64,000 nucleotides of DNA from Magnolia sinica (taxonomy: Eukaryota; Streptophyta; Magnoliopsida; Magnoliales; Magnoliaceae), in contig NC_080588.1 of the NCBI RefSeq assembly GCF_029962835.1, positions 29,993,501 to 30,057,500 on the forward strand. Reading direction: 5' to 3'. The notes under the pieces were generated by a model, which ran no database searches, was not told the origin of the DNA, and saw only the letters and a program-made list of their open reading frames with translations. Both the position numbers and the translations under genes were made by a program. The stretch's first letter is position 1. Each line of letters opens with the position of its first letter. Below, piece by piece: positions 37,263-48,740 of the stretch.

Positions 37263-38584
37263 CCAGGACGCAACCGCTTCCATTCCGATGGATCTTTCAA
37301 CCTCTAAATCATTTAATATTATTTTATTTTGAACGTGGATTCTCTAAATCCCACATGCTTACGAGAAAGATACCATCAGTTGTATGTGGCATCATATGAA
37401 CGGTTTGGATAACAACCCAAGATGTCACGAATATAGTCCTGAATCCTGATGTATCCTAACTACAGCATGTCTACGATACGGTAGACCTACTGGAAAGGAG
37501 AAGTTAATATGCGAATAAGACGCAAAATATTCAACGCTTTCTTTCCTGCCAGCTTATCACTTTTCTATAACATCCGATCCGTTAAAATCCGATAGAATCA
37601 TAAAGATAACAGGAATTTAAACAGAATTTTCTGCTTAGAAAGCATACTTCACCATCAAAATCTATGGAAAACCAACAGCCCCAATCAACGTATGCATGCG
37701 GACAATATCATTATTAGATTATTCTACTTTTCGCCCTACGTAGTATTCATGATAAAGCCCAACATTTTCAGGGATTGGATATTTCACCTACGTACTATTA
37801 TCAGATAATAAGAACGCTGAATATTAAAGTTCACATACAACGCTGTATGTGAACATTTATGGGCGGAAAAGGGTTGGTACAAAAGGGAGAGAAATTCTGA
37901 ATTTTGCTAACCCCACGCGCACATCTGTCTACACTCACGTAGACACACGTCACATGTGCCAAACTAGTGATCCTGCAGCATATCCGAGCCGTACATAAGT
38001 TCGTAGGGACGTTTTTACTGAATAGTTTGGCCACTTTAAAAAATGGATTGTTTAAGAAAATATATTAGCCGTCCATATTCGATGTTTATCTTCCTGATGA
38101 TTGGACCGCACTGAGTTAACGTACGATAATCATTACGAACGTGTTATTTACGTCTACGATTCTTAAAGTATTTGCCACGTTCGCACTAACGCCGCGTGTG
38201 AACGTGCGTGTGAAGGCGCATGTGATCCAAGCAGATGTCAAAACTTTGACCGGATCGGTTCTTTGACATTTTGGCACGAAACCGGATGGCGTACTGATTT
38301 ACTCGGTACGCTCTTATCCTACTGAGTAAACTCAGTTGGGCCCACCTTAAATGTCCCCAAGGGTAAACTCAGTTGCGAGTTACCCACCATGCAATCCGCT
38401 TCCTTGTGGCACTCGTTGTGGCACATGATAGGGAAATTGACCACACTGACATTAAAGTTTGGTCAAATTTTCGGAGGTACTAGCTCCCAGATATTCCAAG
38501 GGTGGCCTTTCAACTACAATAAAAGTCACACGTTCTTAAAGTGAATAAGAAGTTACTTTCTGATTGCAACTCCGAGAAAGTTAC
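37263..38584. other. No feature recognised
   Basis: Mixed sequence with no convincing ORF, LTR or RNA gene. Short self-complementary stretches occur near 38240-38285 ('aaactttgaccggatcgg'). Confidence 0.5.
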
Positions 38585-39072
38585 GGATTAACTACTCCCC
38601 TTACCGTTATCGGTGCTCTGTGGGCCCCACCATGATATATGTGTTTCATCGATGCCGTCCATATATTTTTCCAGATCATTTTATGGTATGAGAACAAAAA
38701 TGAGGTATATCTCAATATCAAGTCAACCACATTACAGGAAACAGTGTTGAATGAGCATAGGCCATTAAAAACTTTTTAAGGGCCATAAAAGTTTTGGATC
38801 AAGCTGATCTTTGTTTTTTCCCTTCATCTATGTGTGTATGACCGAATCAAGAGATTGGATGTCAAATAAACAGTATAGTGGGCCTTAGGAGGATTTTAAT
38901 GGTGGATATTCAATCATTATTGTTTACCGGTGGTGTTGTCCAACTGAGATTTATATCCCTCTCATTTTTGGGATCAAGCCCTAAAATGATCCATAAAAAC
39001 GGATGAACAAAATGGATGAAAAACATACATCATGGTTGGGCCCATGGCCAGTGATAGGGGGAGTAGCCAATC
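38585..39072. mobile_element. Terminal-inverted-repeat element B
   Basis: The ends GGATTAACTACTCCCCTTA and (inverse of the right end) GGATTGGCTACTCCCCCTA continue inward through GGGCCCCACCATGATATATG against its inverse. It is 488 bp, non-coding and related to element A. No target duplication of 8-10 bp could be confirmed. Confidence 0.75.
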
Positions 39073-39289
39073 CATTTTCCCCCGAGAACGTGTGACGTGG
39101 ACGGAAGCATTTATGAGCTTGGGAAGGGCCAAATGTCGCCTTTCTTCACCTTTTACAGACCTTCTTCTTCTTCCTTCGTTTTCCTAGAAAAGTGAAGATT
39201 CAGGAACCAACTGTCAAAGAGGAATGTTGTTTCTTCTTGTCGTTTCTCTCGTTTGAAAGCCTCTTCCACTAGAAGGTTGGTATTTTATT

Positions 39290-40620
39290 TTATTATAGGC
39301 ATTTGCTAAGATAAAGGAAGATCAGAGTGGAGAATGTGAGGGTTTTGGTTGTCACATGAAGGGAGCTTACTGTAGGGCACACCTTGATCAAACCTCCACC
39401 ATTGATAGTAGAAAACCACGACTTCACGTTTTCAAACCTTCCACCCTCAAAGAAATCAAACCTCGACCACTAACAGTGACAACCACGTCCCTTCACGTTG
39501 TCAAACCACGACCCAGACGAAGGGTCGTGGTTATGATGAACATTGGATTGTGGTTGTCATGTTATAGGCATTATGGTTCTCATGGTATATGGATCGTGGC
39601 TTCCAATTGATAAGGATCGTGGTTGTCATGTTATATGAGGCGTAGTTGTCACGAAATATGGATCGTGGTTGGCAACCACGACCCACGCTGGATACAACAA
39701 CGATCCATTGTTCATCATAACCACGACCCAACATTTATCACAACCACGATCCATTGTGCATTTGAACCACGCCCCATTGTCCATGACAACCAAGACCATT
39801 TACTCTTTATAACCACGACCCTTAGTACTAGCCTTGATGCATGGTCCTACCTCTCAATTATTTTCAGGGTGGCCTTCTGACAACCTCTATAAAATGTTTC
39901 AGATGAAAATGTCCATTGTCCTTGGATTAGTAGTTGTACAGTTTCAGAGTGCAGAAGAAGTTACCTGTTTTGAACAATCCCGAGAATGTGACGTGGACCG
40001 AATCCTTTTTGAGCAATGGATCATAGTTTCATCTAGAGTGGGTCATGGTCGACAACCATGATCTAACGTGGATGACAACTACGATCCAATGTGCATGTGA
40101 ACCACGATCCCACGACAGAGTCATGGTTGTCATACACACTAGGTGGTGGTTCCTAACCACGATCCATTGTGGATGACAACCACGACCCATTATTCGTCAT
40201 ATCCACGACCTTTCGAGTGAATTGTGGTTGGCATTCACACAGGTACCATGACTCATTGTAGATGACAACTGCGACCCGTTGTTCGTCATAACCACGACCC
40301 TTTGAGTGGATCGTAGTTGTCATCCACAGTGGTTTTGGTTATGACGAACAATTAGTCCATGTTGCCTTGTTGTCATCCACAATGGGTCGTGGTTCACCAA
40401 CTACAACCCATTTTGGTTGAAAACAACAACCCATTCTTCCTTGTAACTATGACCCTTCGAGAGGATGTGGTTGTCATCCACAGTGGGTCATGGTTTTCAA
40501 CCTCGACCCAATGTGGATGACAACCACGATCCAATGTGGATGATAACCATGACCATTTATAGATGACAACCAAAATCCTTCATTTCTGACAACTTGTACC
40601 CATTCAATTTTTTCGCAAAT
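39290..40620. repeat. CCACGACC array, left MULE-like arm
   Basis: Dense copies of 'aaccacgaccca' and its inverse 'tgggtcgtggtt', usually joined as '..gtggatgacaaccacgacc', alternate in both orientations. The piece 39290-39540 is inverted at 44870-45115, and 39500-40040 is inverted at 45860-46320. It lies just upstream of the transposase-type ORF, so it may be the subterminal part of that element. Confidence 0.7.
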
Positions 40621-40639
40621 TAATCAATATTAAAAGAGT

Positions 40640-41184
40640 ATGGGTCATAGGCCTATATTATGCTATTACGATAGAGAGATTGTATATGACAAGGAAATAT
40701 TTACCTATGATGGTGGAGACTCAAAAGGAATTGTTGTGAGTGATGATATTACATATCGGCAGCTCCTAGATAAAATACATCAGATTACGAAGACTGCATT
40801 GAATGAATTCGATTTGATAAATAAAGTTATATATGGTGATGCACTACATGGATTCCTCCGTCCACATAGAATCAAAGACGATGAAGATCTCGAAGCATAT
40901 ATATTATTCTGTGGAAAGACTCCTCCAATATAAATATCATTGTATGTAGAGAAAGTGAGGCGTTGTCCTCTCATTGAAGATAATAACATAAATTATACTG
41001 TACTTTCGAACCTATCGTCTCTTCATTTGCAGCCTTCAAGTAATAATCGGATAGTCGATGATTTCGATATACCCGACCCTTCAAGTAATGATAGATATCA
41101 CGATCGAGGACTCGATGATTGCGATACATGTGGCCCTTCATGTAACGATACACATCATGATCTAGCGAATGATGACTATGATAT
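40640..41184 (+). pseudogene. MULE-like transposase N-terminal fragment
   Basis: The frame opens MGHRPILCYYDREIVYDKE and has the pattern I associate with the N-terminal domain of plant MULE-type transposases: Tyr-Asp-Gly-Gly near residue 23, SDDITYRQLLDKI near 34-46, IKDDEDLEAYI near 79-89, then ELYVE-like SLYVEKVR. A TAA at 40931-40933 interrupts this pattern after CGKTPPI; the same frame continues through an Asp/Ser-rich linker to 41184, where an LTR cuts it off. The MULE core (DDE), CCHC and SWIM regions are absent. It could instead be a domesticated-type protein fragment, but position beside the inverted arrays favours a transposon. Confidence 0.55.
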
Positions 41185-43341
41185 TGTAACGCCCTGAAAA
41201 ATCGGGGGTCAAGCAGACGCTCAAATCCCGAGTTCCAACGCATCACTTATGCAATATAGAATATGATGATTAAATGTTGTCCGTATTAGTGCATTAAACA
41301 TGAATGAGATTATACCAAATCAGCATATCATACTCCAAAGATAATTAGACTACACAAGCGGAAGACTGTGATAAGTATATAAAGCATATAAGTAGTTATA
41401 GGTCCCCAAAGTATGAACATGATACCAGGTTAAATAATTACATGTATAGTTCCAAAATGTACAAAATGATAAAGTGTAATGTCATCTAATCCATATCCCT
41501 GTAGCCCCGGTGACGCAACTCTAGGTCTACATAGACCCGTTAGAGAGTTGCAGGTAGGAGAACTCCTCGTCGTCATAGAAGTCAGGCTCTGCCTCGTAAG
41601 CCTCGACATCACCTGAAACTACAACAGAGTCTGGTTGGTGTTTTAAAACACCGTCCCAGAGTGAGAGTGAGTGATTAACTCAGTGGAGCTATAAGGCAAC
41701 GGTTAACATGTTATCAATTCAGTCAAACAGTAATGACAAAACAATACAACAAACATTCCTAAGTACTCTGGTTAATGGAAGGATGACATGTATTAATGAT
41801 GTATGCCCTCGCCTGCACTCCCTCTGCGACATCATCTCACGGTCGTGCATGCAACACTCCCGCCGTGCTCAACTCCAATGCCAAAGCCACATGCAATGCG
41901 GTGCATATGCGTGATTAGCCAAGTTCTTAATTAGACCTATTCATACAGCGGGTTTGGGAAGCTAAGGTACCTCCCTTTATATCATTGACCCAAACAATGA
42001 TCCATCTAGGGTCGTCAATCCTAGTTAGTTGCATACGATGGCAGTTCCAGGTCGCTACGGAGAGGCTCGTCACCTCAGCACAGGCCTAGTTTATACTCAA
42101 AGTCACTACGGAAAGGCTCGTCACCTTAGCGTAGTCCTAGTGTATACTCGAAGTCACTACGAGAGGCTCGTCACCTGATCGTAGGTCGACAGCTTGAATA
42201 CAGTGTCCCATACCACTGTACTTGGCTCACGAGTTTGGTTTGCTCACTGGACACTACGGGGAGGCTCGTTACCCCAGTGTAGGCTAACAGCTCAACCACG
42301 GTGTCCCATAGCACCATGCTCGGCTCATGAGTCTTAGCGGATCATGGTACCAAGGTTAAACGGGCTTTACACTGGTAAGTGGTACCTTAAATTCAAACAG
42401 TAGCGTCCATACATGGTGAACATACATTAGGTCAATCGGGTTACTTGACAAGCTCGACTGGTATGAGAGTACGTTGAATTAATCAACATGGAGCGCATAC
42501 GCACTCCTCGTGGCCTAACCACTGCCGATAATCACCGTACGACTCGGATTCATCCAACGTATCCGTCGTGGCTAAAACAATTCAGCCACTGATTGTAAAC
42601 CATTACCGATTGCCTGGACTACATCGTAGCCTCAATCACACTCCAAAGCAATCGCATTCACATATGATAGTCAAAGACAGCATGTGACAACTAATCCAAA
42701 TATAAATCTCATTTGAGCATTTTAACAAACACATAGTGTACATGTTATCATACATAGGCATTTCAATCATAAAGTACGTAGTAGCGATATATGTTACATG
42801 AAGGAAAGTGTAACGAAAGATAAGGAAATTGAGAACCCTATCTCAACACCCTCATTAAATACATTTCAACAAGCATTTTCTCATTCAGGTATTTTATCAA
42901 ACACTTAGACTACACATATCATATACATGTAATAAATTTGTTAAAACATATATTATAGCAAATCCTTTCACAAGGGAGTTGTCACACGTACAATAATCAT
43001 GTATTCCCAAACAACAATCATGGCAAGCACAAATCATAATTTCATATTCATACAAACATTTAAACAAACACATGGAATGCATTATTTTCAACATAGTTCA
43101 TATATATTTGTAATACGTGGAAAACATCGCATCTAAGCATATGTGATAGCAATCAAGTCAGTCATAAATCATTAACTGACATTGAAAGCCTTGAAAACCA
43201 TAACCTAAACGTTTATCGTCCGCACCTTTCATCGGTAAACTCGTATCGAACTTAGTTCGAACACTATGCCTTTGTCTATGGCACAACAGCTACCTGAATC
43301 ACGAAATAGGTTAGCTATTTCGTCAATCCTTCTACTTGAGT
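41185..43341 (-). mobile_element. Family-2 LTR, 3' part
   Basis: The left terminus is intact; on '-' it ends CCGATTTTTCAGGGCGTTACA, inserted into the MULE-like ORF after GATAT (41180-41184, candidate target duplication whose partner is lost). The right part is cut by the family-1 LTR at 43342. 42165-43341 matches 3838-5020. It carries about 60-bp repeats at 42050-42200. Confidence 0.75.
42050..42270. repeat. Tandem CACTACGG..GGCTCGTCACC repeats
   Basis: Three to four imperfect units of about 60 bp ('gtcactacggaaaggctcgt', 'gtcactacgagaggctcgtc'), each with AGCGTAG-like ends. The same module occurs singly in the solo LTR near 15910. Confidence 0.75.
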
Positions 43342-44081
43342 TGTAAGACCCATATCCTAGCCTGTACTGTTTCGTAGGCTTCCGCGGTCCTCCTGGTCAA
43401 ATTTCGGTGACCCGCGACGCGTAGATAACAATTGCGCGCAATCCTAAGTTGTATCTCGTATTCTAGAGTCGGCTCGACCCTAAACTTATACCCTACTGAC
43501 TGCGCCGTCACCGCGTATTACGCGCCGAGGCGATACCTAGGCCAGGAGATGTGGGCATGCGTTTAGTTCGAGAAAAATGTCGCACGTTACGAATTCCGAG
43601 GAAATATCTACAACCCCTCACATCAATCAATCAAAGTACAAGCAAGTACCTAGCCCATCACTTTCCCACCAACAAAGCATGACACTCCTCTCTCCAGCCC
43701 CAAAGTCAACCCTTCCTTACAACAACCCATTCCTCCCATCCGTCTCTCCTTACATCTTCTCTCTCTCTCTCTCTCATTTTCTACTCATTCTCTCAAGCAA
43801 CTCAAGCACCCAACATCCATGGCTTCCATGGAGAAGTTAGGTGTGGCCCACCTCCCTACCACCCAATCCCACCATCCAAAGATCATCTCAATCGTTGAAA
43901 ATACACCCTTGGAGCTTTAGATCGCATTGGTGGAAGGAAGAGTCCAAGATCTAACGGTGGGTGCTCATTTCATTTGATTTTGATGTAGGGTCCACATGAT
44001 TTCGGACCCACTTGATGTATGCATCGTATAGGGAGGGCCCATAGTGGCAGGGTCCCTCCCTTTATCTCACCGATCTCTCCA

Positions 44082-44131
<50 letters not shown>

Positions 44132-44832
44132 TCTCTTTTATTTTGGTGTTGATGATATATGACCCACATGATGATGCATGATATCCAGGCCGTCCATTCA
44201 GTGGGGACCATCGAGCCGTCCACCGAGAAGGGCCTATCTTGCTGCCCATTTTCGGGCCAGCCCGGATGAAGGGAAAACACTATACCGGCTCGATTCTGGG
44301 TTGCATGGCCCACCCTGATGGACCTCACTATGAAGTATGTATTTTATACCCATGCCAGCCAACTGTGGCCCACTTTCCTGATTTTCAGCAGGTGACTAGA
44401 CGGTCCAGCACTGCTGGCACCGTCCAGCAGCCTGGATGAGAAGGAAACCACAAATATTTGCTCGATCCTAGGAAATTGTGGGCCACATGTGTGGTCCCAC
44501 CTTGATGTACATGTGTATGTAATGTCCACCGTCCATTGCAGGACGGTAGAACCCACCTTGGATGCATTAATCTACACCGTCTGTCCGATTTCAGGTCGGT
44601 GGGGGGACCACAAGATGGGTGTTATATCCTACGCCGTCCATGATCCTGAACGTGGGCCCACCCCACACGTGTGACACGTGTGGGTGGGACCCACCGTGAT
44701 GTAATTGTTGTATATCCACTCCATCCTTGTCCAGGACAGTGGATCCCATGGTGACGTGTGTTTCACACACACCGTCCATCTATTTTCAGATTGTGTGGGG
44801 CCCACCCCACACGTACTGCATGTGTGGGATCC
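43342..44832 (+). mobile_element. Family-1 LTR, 5' part
   Basis: Starts TGTAAGACCCATATCCTAG and matches 47868-49300 and the reverse complement of 14135-12700: splice-like leader, CT-rich block, GGGCCCATAGTGG, (TC)n, then GGGCCCACC modules. It breaks off near 44832, where the CCACGACC-type DNA resumes. TGAGT (43337-43341) is a possible target duplication with no visible partner. Confidence 0.75.
44088..44127. repeat. (TC)n microsatellite
   Basis: About 20 TC units at the same LTR position as the run at 397. Confidence 0.9.
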
Positions 44833-45284
44833 ACGATCCATAAAAACTGTCAACAATGACCCTTTGTTGGGGTCGTGGTTTGACAACATGAAGGATCATG
44901 GTTCTCAACTACGAAGGGTCGTGGTTGTCTCTATAAATGGTCGAGATTTGATTTCTTAGAGGGTGGAAGGTTTGAAAACGTGAAGTTGTGGTTTTCAACT
45001 ATTAATGGTGGAGGTTTGATCAATGTGTGCCCTACAGTAAGCTCCCTTCACTTGACAACGAAAACCCTCAGTCCTCCAGTTTGATCTGCCCTTACCGTAG
45101 CAAATGCCTAGAAGAAGGTCCGATAAATAGATACATCCCCTTATGGGGAAACGGTCGTTTTCCATTGGGAAATCGATTACATACATTCCTCCTATGGGGA
45201 ATCGGATGTTTTTCATTTCCCAATACACTCCCGTATGGGGAAACGGTCGTTTTCCATTGGGAGACCCTCACCTACTCGAATTGC
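44833..45284 (-). repeat. Inverted copy of left MULE-like arm
   Basis: 44870-45115 is the inverse of 39290-39540 (shared phrases 'ggtttgaaaacgtgaag', 'gtgccctacagtaagctccc'). It continues into a triple repeat at 45137-45265 built on TATGGGGAAACGG and TTTTCCATTGGG. Confidence 0.65.
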
Positions 45285-47210
45285 ATTTTGTCTAATCCGA
45301 TCCATCCATTCTCTTAGTAACATTAGGGAAGTCAAATGTCCAAAGAACGATAAAAAAATTCAAATCTGATGGACCACAACAGTTCAAAATAGTAGGTACA
45401 GTATCATCAAAGCATTTGTCCTTTTTTCCTCAGTGTGGGACACTGATGGCTTGATACGGTGCCAAGATTACACAATTGTAGGGAATTCATTAGCCCTGAA
45501 TAGTATTAACGGATTGGATCCGATTTATGATAGACGACCATATAACATAACAGTAAAGGATCGTTATTATCATCCACATTGGATCGTGGTTTTCATCCGC
45601 ATTGGGTCGTGGTTGACAACCACGACCCACTGTGGACGACAACCACAATCCACTCAAAGGGACGTGGTTATGACGAAGAATGGGTCGTGGTTGTCATCCA
45701 CACTAGATCGTGGTTGGGAGCCACCATCTATTGTGTATGACAACCATGACCTAAAGAACGGGTCATGGTTCACATGCACATTGGATCGTGGTTTTCACAG
45801 ACATTGGATCGTGGTTGTTAACCATTATCTAGTCTAGATGAAATTATGAGCCACTGATAAAAAAGTCTTCTGACCACGTCACATTCTTGGGATTGTTCAA
45901 AACAGTTAACTTCTTCCGCACTCTAAAACCATACAACTATTAATCCAAGGACAAGGGACATTTTTAAGAGGTAGGACCATGCATCGAGGCCAGTACAAAG
46001 GATCGTGGTTATGAAGAACAATTGGTCCTGGTTGTCATGGACAATGGATCATGGTTCACATGCACAATGGATCGTGGTTTTCATACACATGGGTCGTGGT
46101 TATGATGAACAATGGATCGTTGTTGTAAAATGACAACCACAATCCATATGTCATGACAACCATGACCCATGTAACATGACAACCACGACCCATGACAACT
46201 GACAATCACTACCCCTGTAACATGAAAACCACGATCCATAACAACTAGAACCCATGAACCATATTCCGTGAAGACCACGACCCATTTTCAACGGGCCGGG
46301 TTCAAGGCCCAACTCTTTAGCCCACAACTTTGTATCGTGGTTGTTATGTTATATGGGTTGTGGTTTTAAGTAGCGATGGGTCCTAGTTGTCAGTTATTAT
46401 GAGTCGTGGTTTTCATGTTATGTGGATCACTGTAGTCATATTATGCGGATCGTGTTTTTCAAAATTTTCAGACTAATATGCCCTTGACACGTAAAAAGAG
46501 GTAATGATGACAAGGGGAGGTCAGTGCAAGAGTTCTTGTGTTGTGCTGATATGTCTTATATGGTTGTAGTTATCTCTCGGTTGTGGGAGAAATGTGATGT
46601 AAATTTTTAATCTACACTGATTATTAGTTGTTTGAGAGTGTCTTAATCTTTATCCAAAAATATGAACATTACTTACAAATGAAGTTGACCACACCGAAAT
46701 AAATAGTTATAAAGTGTTGAGAACTATGTGGGTCATACACCCTTCTGATAAACTTATTTTTATGCTATGCATTTGTATACGTATATTACATACGATGAGC
46801 AGGTTAAATGACATTTACAGATCACTCTGGGCCCCACATATCTTACTTTGTACTGAATTAATATGTTGCATGTACGTATATTAAAAATGGTGAGAAAAGG
46901 TGGAAAGTTTCACTTACGATTCCCAACACATAAAACCAAGCGTCGATCATCTTGTTCCAGTCTATGGGCCCATCATAAATCGGATCTAATTCGTTAGAAT
47001 TATTCAGGGCTGATGGATTCCCAAGAAATGTTAAATACTAACACCGTATCAAGCCATCAGTGGCCCACACTAAGTAAAAAGGACAAATTATTTTCTTATA
47101 CGGAACCTATTAGTTCGAATTGTTGTGGTCCACCGAATTTGAATATTTTGATCATTCTTTGGACAATTGTGTTGCTTGATTTTACAAATAGAATGGATGG
47201 AGTGGATTAG
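45285..47210. mobile_element. MULE-like element with long inverted repeats
   Basis: 45285-45545 and 46960-47210 are inverted copies of each other over about 250 bp ('gcattttgtctaatcc' at the outer ends, 'actgatggcttgatacgg' inside). They enclose 1.4 kb filled with the GGTCGTGG/CCACGACC motif, including 45860-46320, which is the inverse of 39500-40040. Long inverted repeats fit a Mutator-like non-autonomous element. No 9-bp target duplication could be confirmed and there is no coding region. Confidence 0.55.
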
Positions 47211-47305
47211 ACAAAATGCAAATCAATGTGACTTAGAAACGTCGTAAGTTGGAATGTATATAATGTAAAGCAACTGTTTGTCCCCATATGGAACACCGAA
47301 CTTAC

Positions 47306-47395
47306 CACTGATATTTGAATCTTCTTCTCTGGGACCCCCTTCCCTTTACATTTTTCTGGTTTTGAATCTTCTTCACTGGGCCCATCCATCGCCAC
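47306..47395 (-). other. Possible captured first exon
   Basis: A 30-codon open stretch from ATG (47395) to a good donor (GTG/GTAAGT), beginning MAMDGPSEEDSKPEKCKGKG. It is Lys/Glu-rich and has an internal GAAGAAGATTCAAA repeat. It lies just outside the inverted-repeat element. No parent gene is recognised and no second exon was found. Confidence 0.2.
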
Positions 47396-47489
47396 TCAGC
47401 GAGTACATCTACAAGTTCAGTCCAGCTCAGTCCATATAAATGGCAAAGCAAGGTATGTGTTTTGCCAAACTCTATTCTCAGTGTTTAGA

Positions 47490-47867
47490 GAGGGGTCGTG
47501 GTTTACATGAAAATATGGTCGTTGTTTATATTCACAACGGTCTATGGTTGATATGCACAAAGGAACGCGGTTAACACGTACAATGGATCGTGGTTATCAA
47601 AAAATCATTGTGTTTGACAGGCACTGTGAATCGTATTTGACGGCTTATTAAGAGGGGTCGTTGGTTAACATTAAATAGGGATGTGGTTTACACTAACAAT
47701 GGGTTGTGATTGATAGGCACAACGGTTCACATGTTCAATGGATATTGGTTGTCAACCACGACCCAGTGTGGATCGAGGTTGACGTGTATAATGAATCGTG
47801 GTGCAGGGCACAATGTATCATGGTTATCAACCATGATCCAGTGTGGATCGTGGTTCACATGTATAGT
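47490..47867. repeat. GGTCGTGGTT array, third block
   Basis: Further spaced copies of 'ggtcgtggtt' and relatives ('gtcgttgtttatattcacaa', 'gggttgtgattgataggcac'), ending where the next LTR inserts. Confidence 0.7.
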
Positions 47868-48369
47868 TGTGAGGCCCGTATCCTAGTCCGTACCGTTCCA
47901 TAGACTACTATGGTCCTCCCGGTCGAATTTTGGCAACCAGCGACCTGTAATCGGCATTTGCACGCATCCCTAAGTCATATCCCATATTCTAGAGTTAGCT
48001 CGACTTGAGACTTGTACTAGTGTGACAGCACCGTCGCAGTAGTTCCGATGCCGTGTCCCTTACGCTGAGGTGATACCCAGGCCAGGAGATATGGACCCGC
48101 GTTCAATTCGAGGAAAATACCACACTTTGCAAAACCCAAGAGAACATGTCAAATCAATTAATCAATCACATCAATCAAGTACACATTACTAGTCAAGTAC
48201 ATATCCCATCTCTCCCTTACCAAAGCAACCCAAAGTCAAAGCAACCCATCCCTTACATGTCAAGTACACATCACTCACTCACTCATCACTCCATCACCCA
48301 TCCCTTACATGTCAAGTACACATCACTCACTCACCCATCACTCTATCACCCATCCCTCTCCTTACAACC

Positions 48370-48400
<31 letters not shown>

Positions 48401-48708
48401 CTCTACCCATCTTCCAAGCCACCATAAGAGCAATCGTCCAAGCTCCCTAAAGAAGCTAGTATGGCCCACCTTCCTACCACCCAATCCCACCATCCAAAGT
48501 CTATCTCAACCGTTGAAATTCACGCCTTGGAGCTCTAGATCGCATCGGTGGAAGGAGGAGTCCAAGATCTAACGGTGGGTGTTCATCATCTTGATTTTGA
48601 TGATTTGAGGGCCCACATATGGTGGGACCCATCTTGATGTATGCATTATATCATGGAGGAGCTCATAATGGTGGAGCTCCTCCCATCATCACCATTTTAT
48701 CTCTCCCT

Positions 48709-48740
<32 letters not shown>

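Noticed and set aside
39500..40600. CRISPR-like or satellite reading of the CCACGACC array
   Set aside because: Repeats occur in both orientations with irregular spacing and inside inverted-repeat DNA, so a transposon reading is better.
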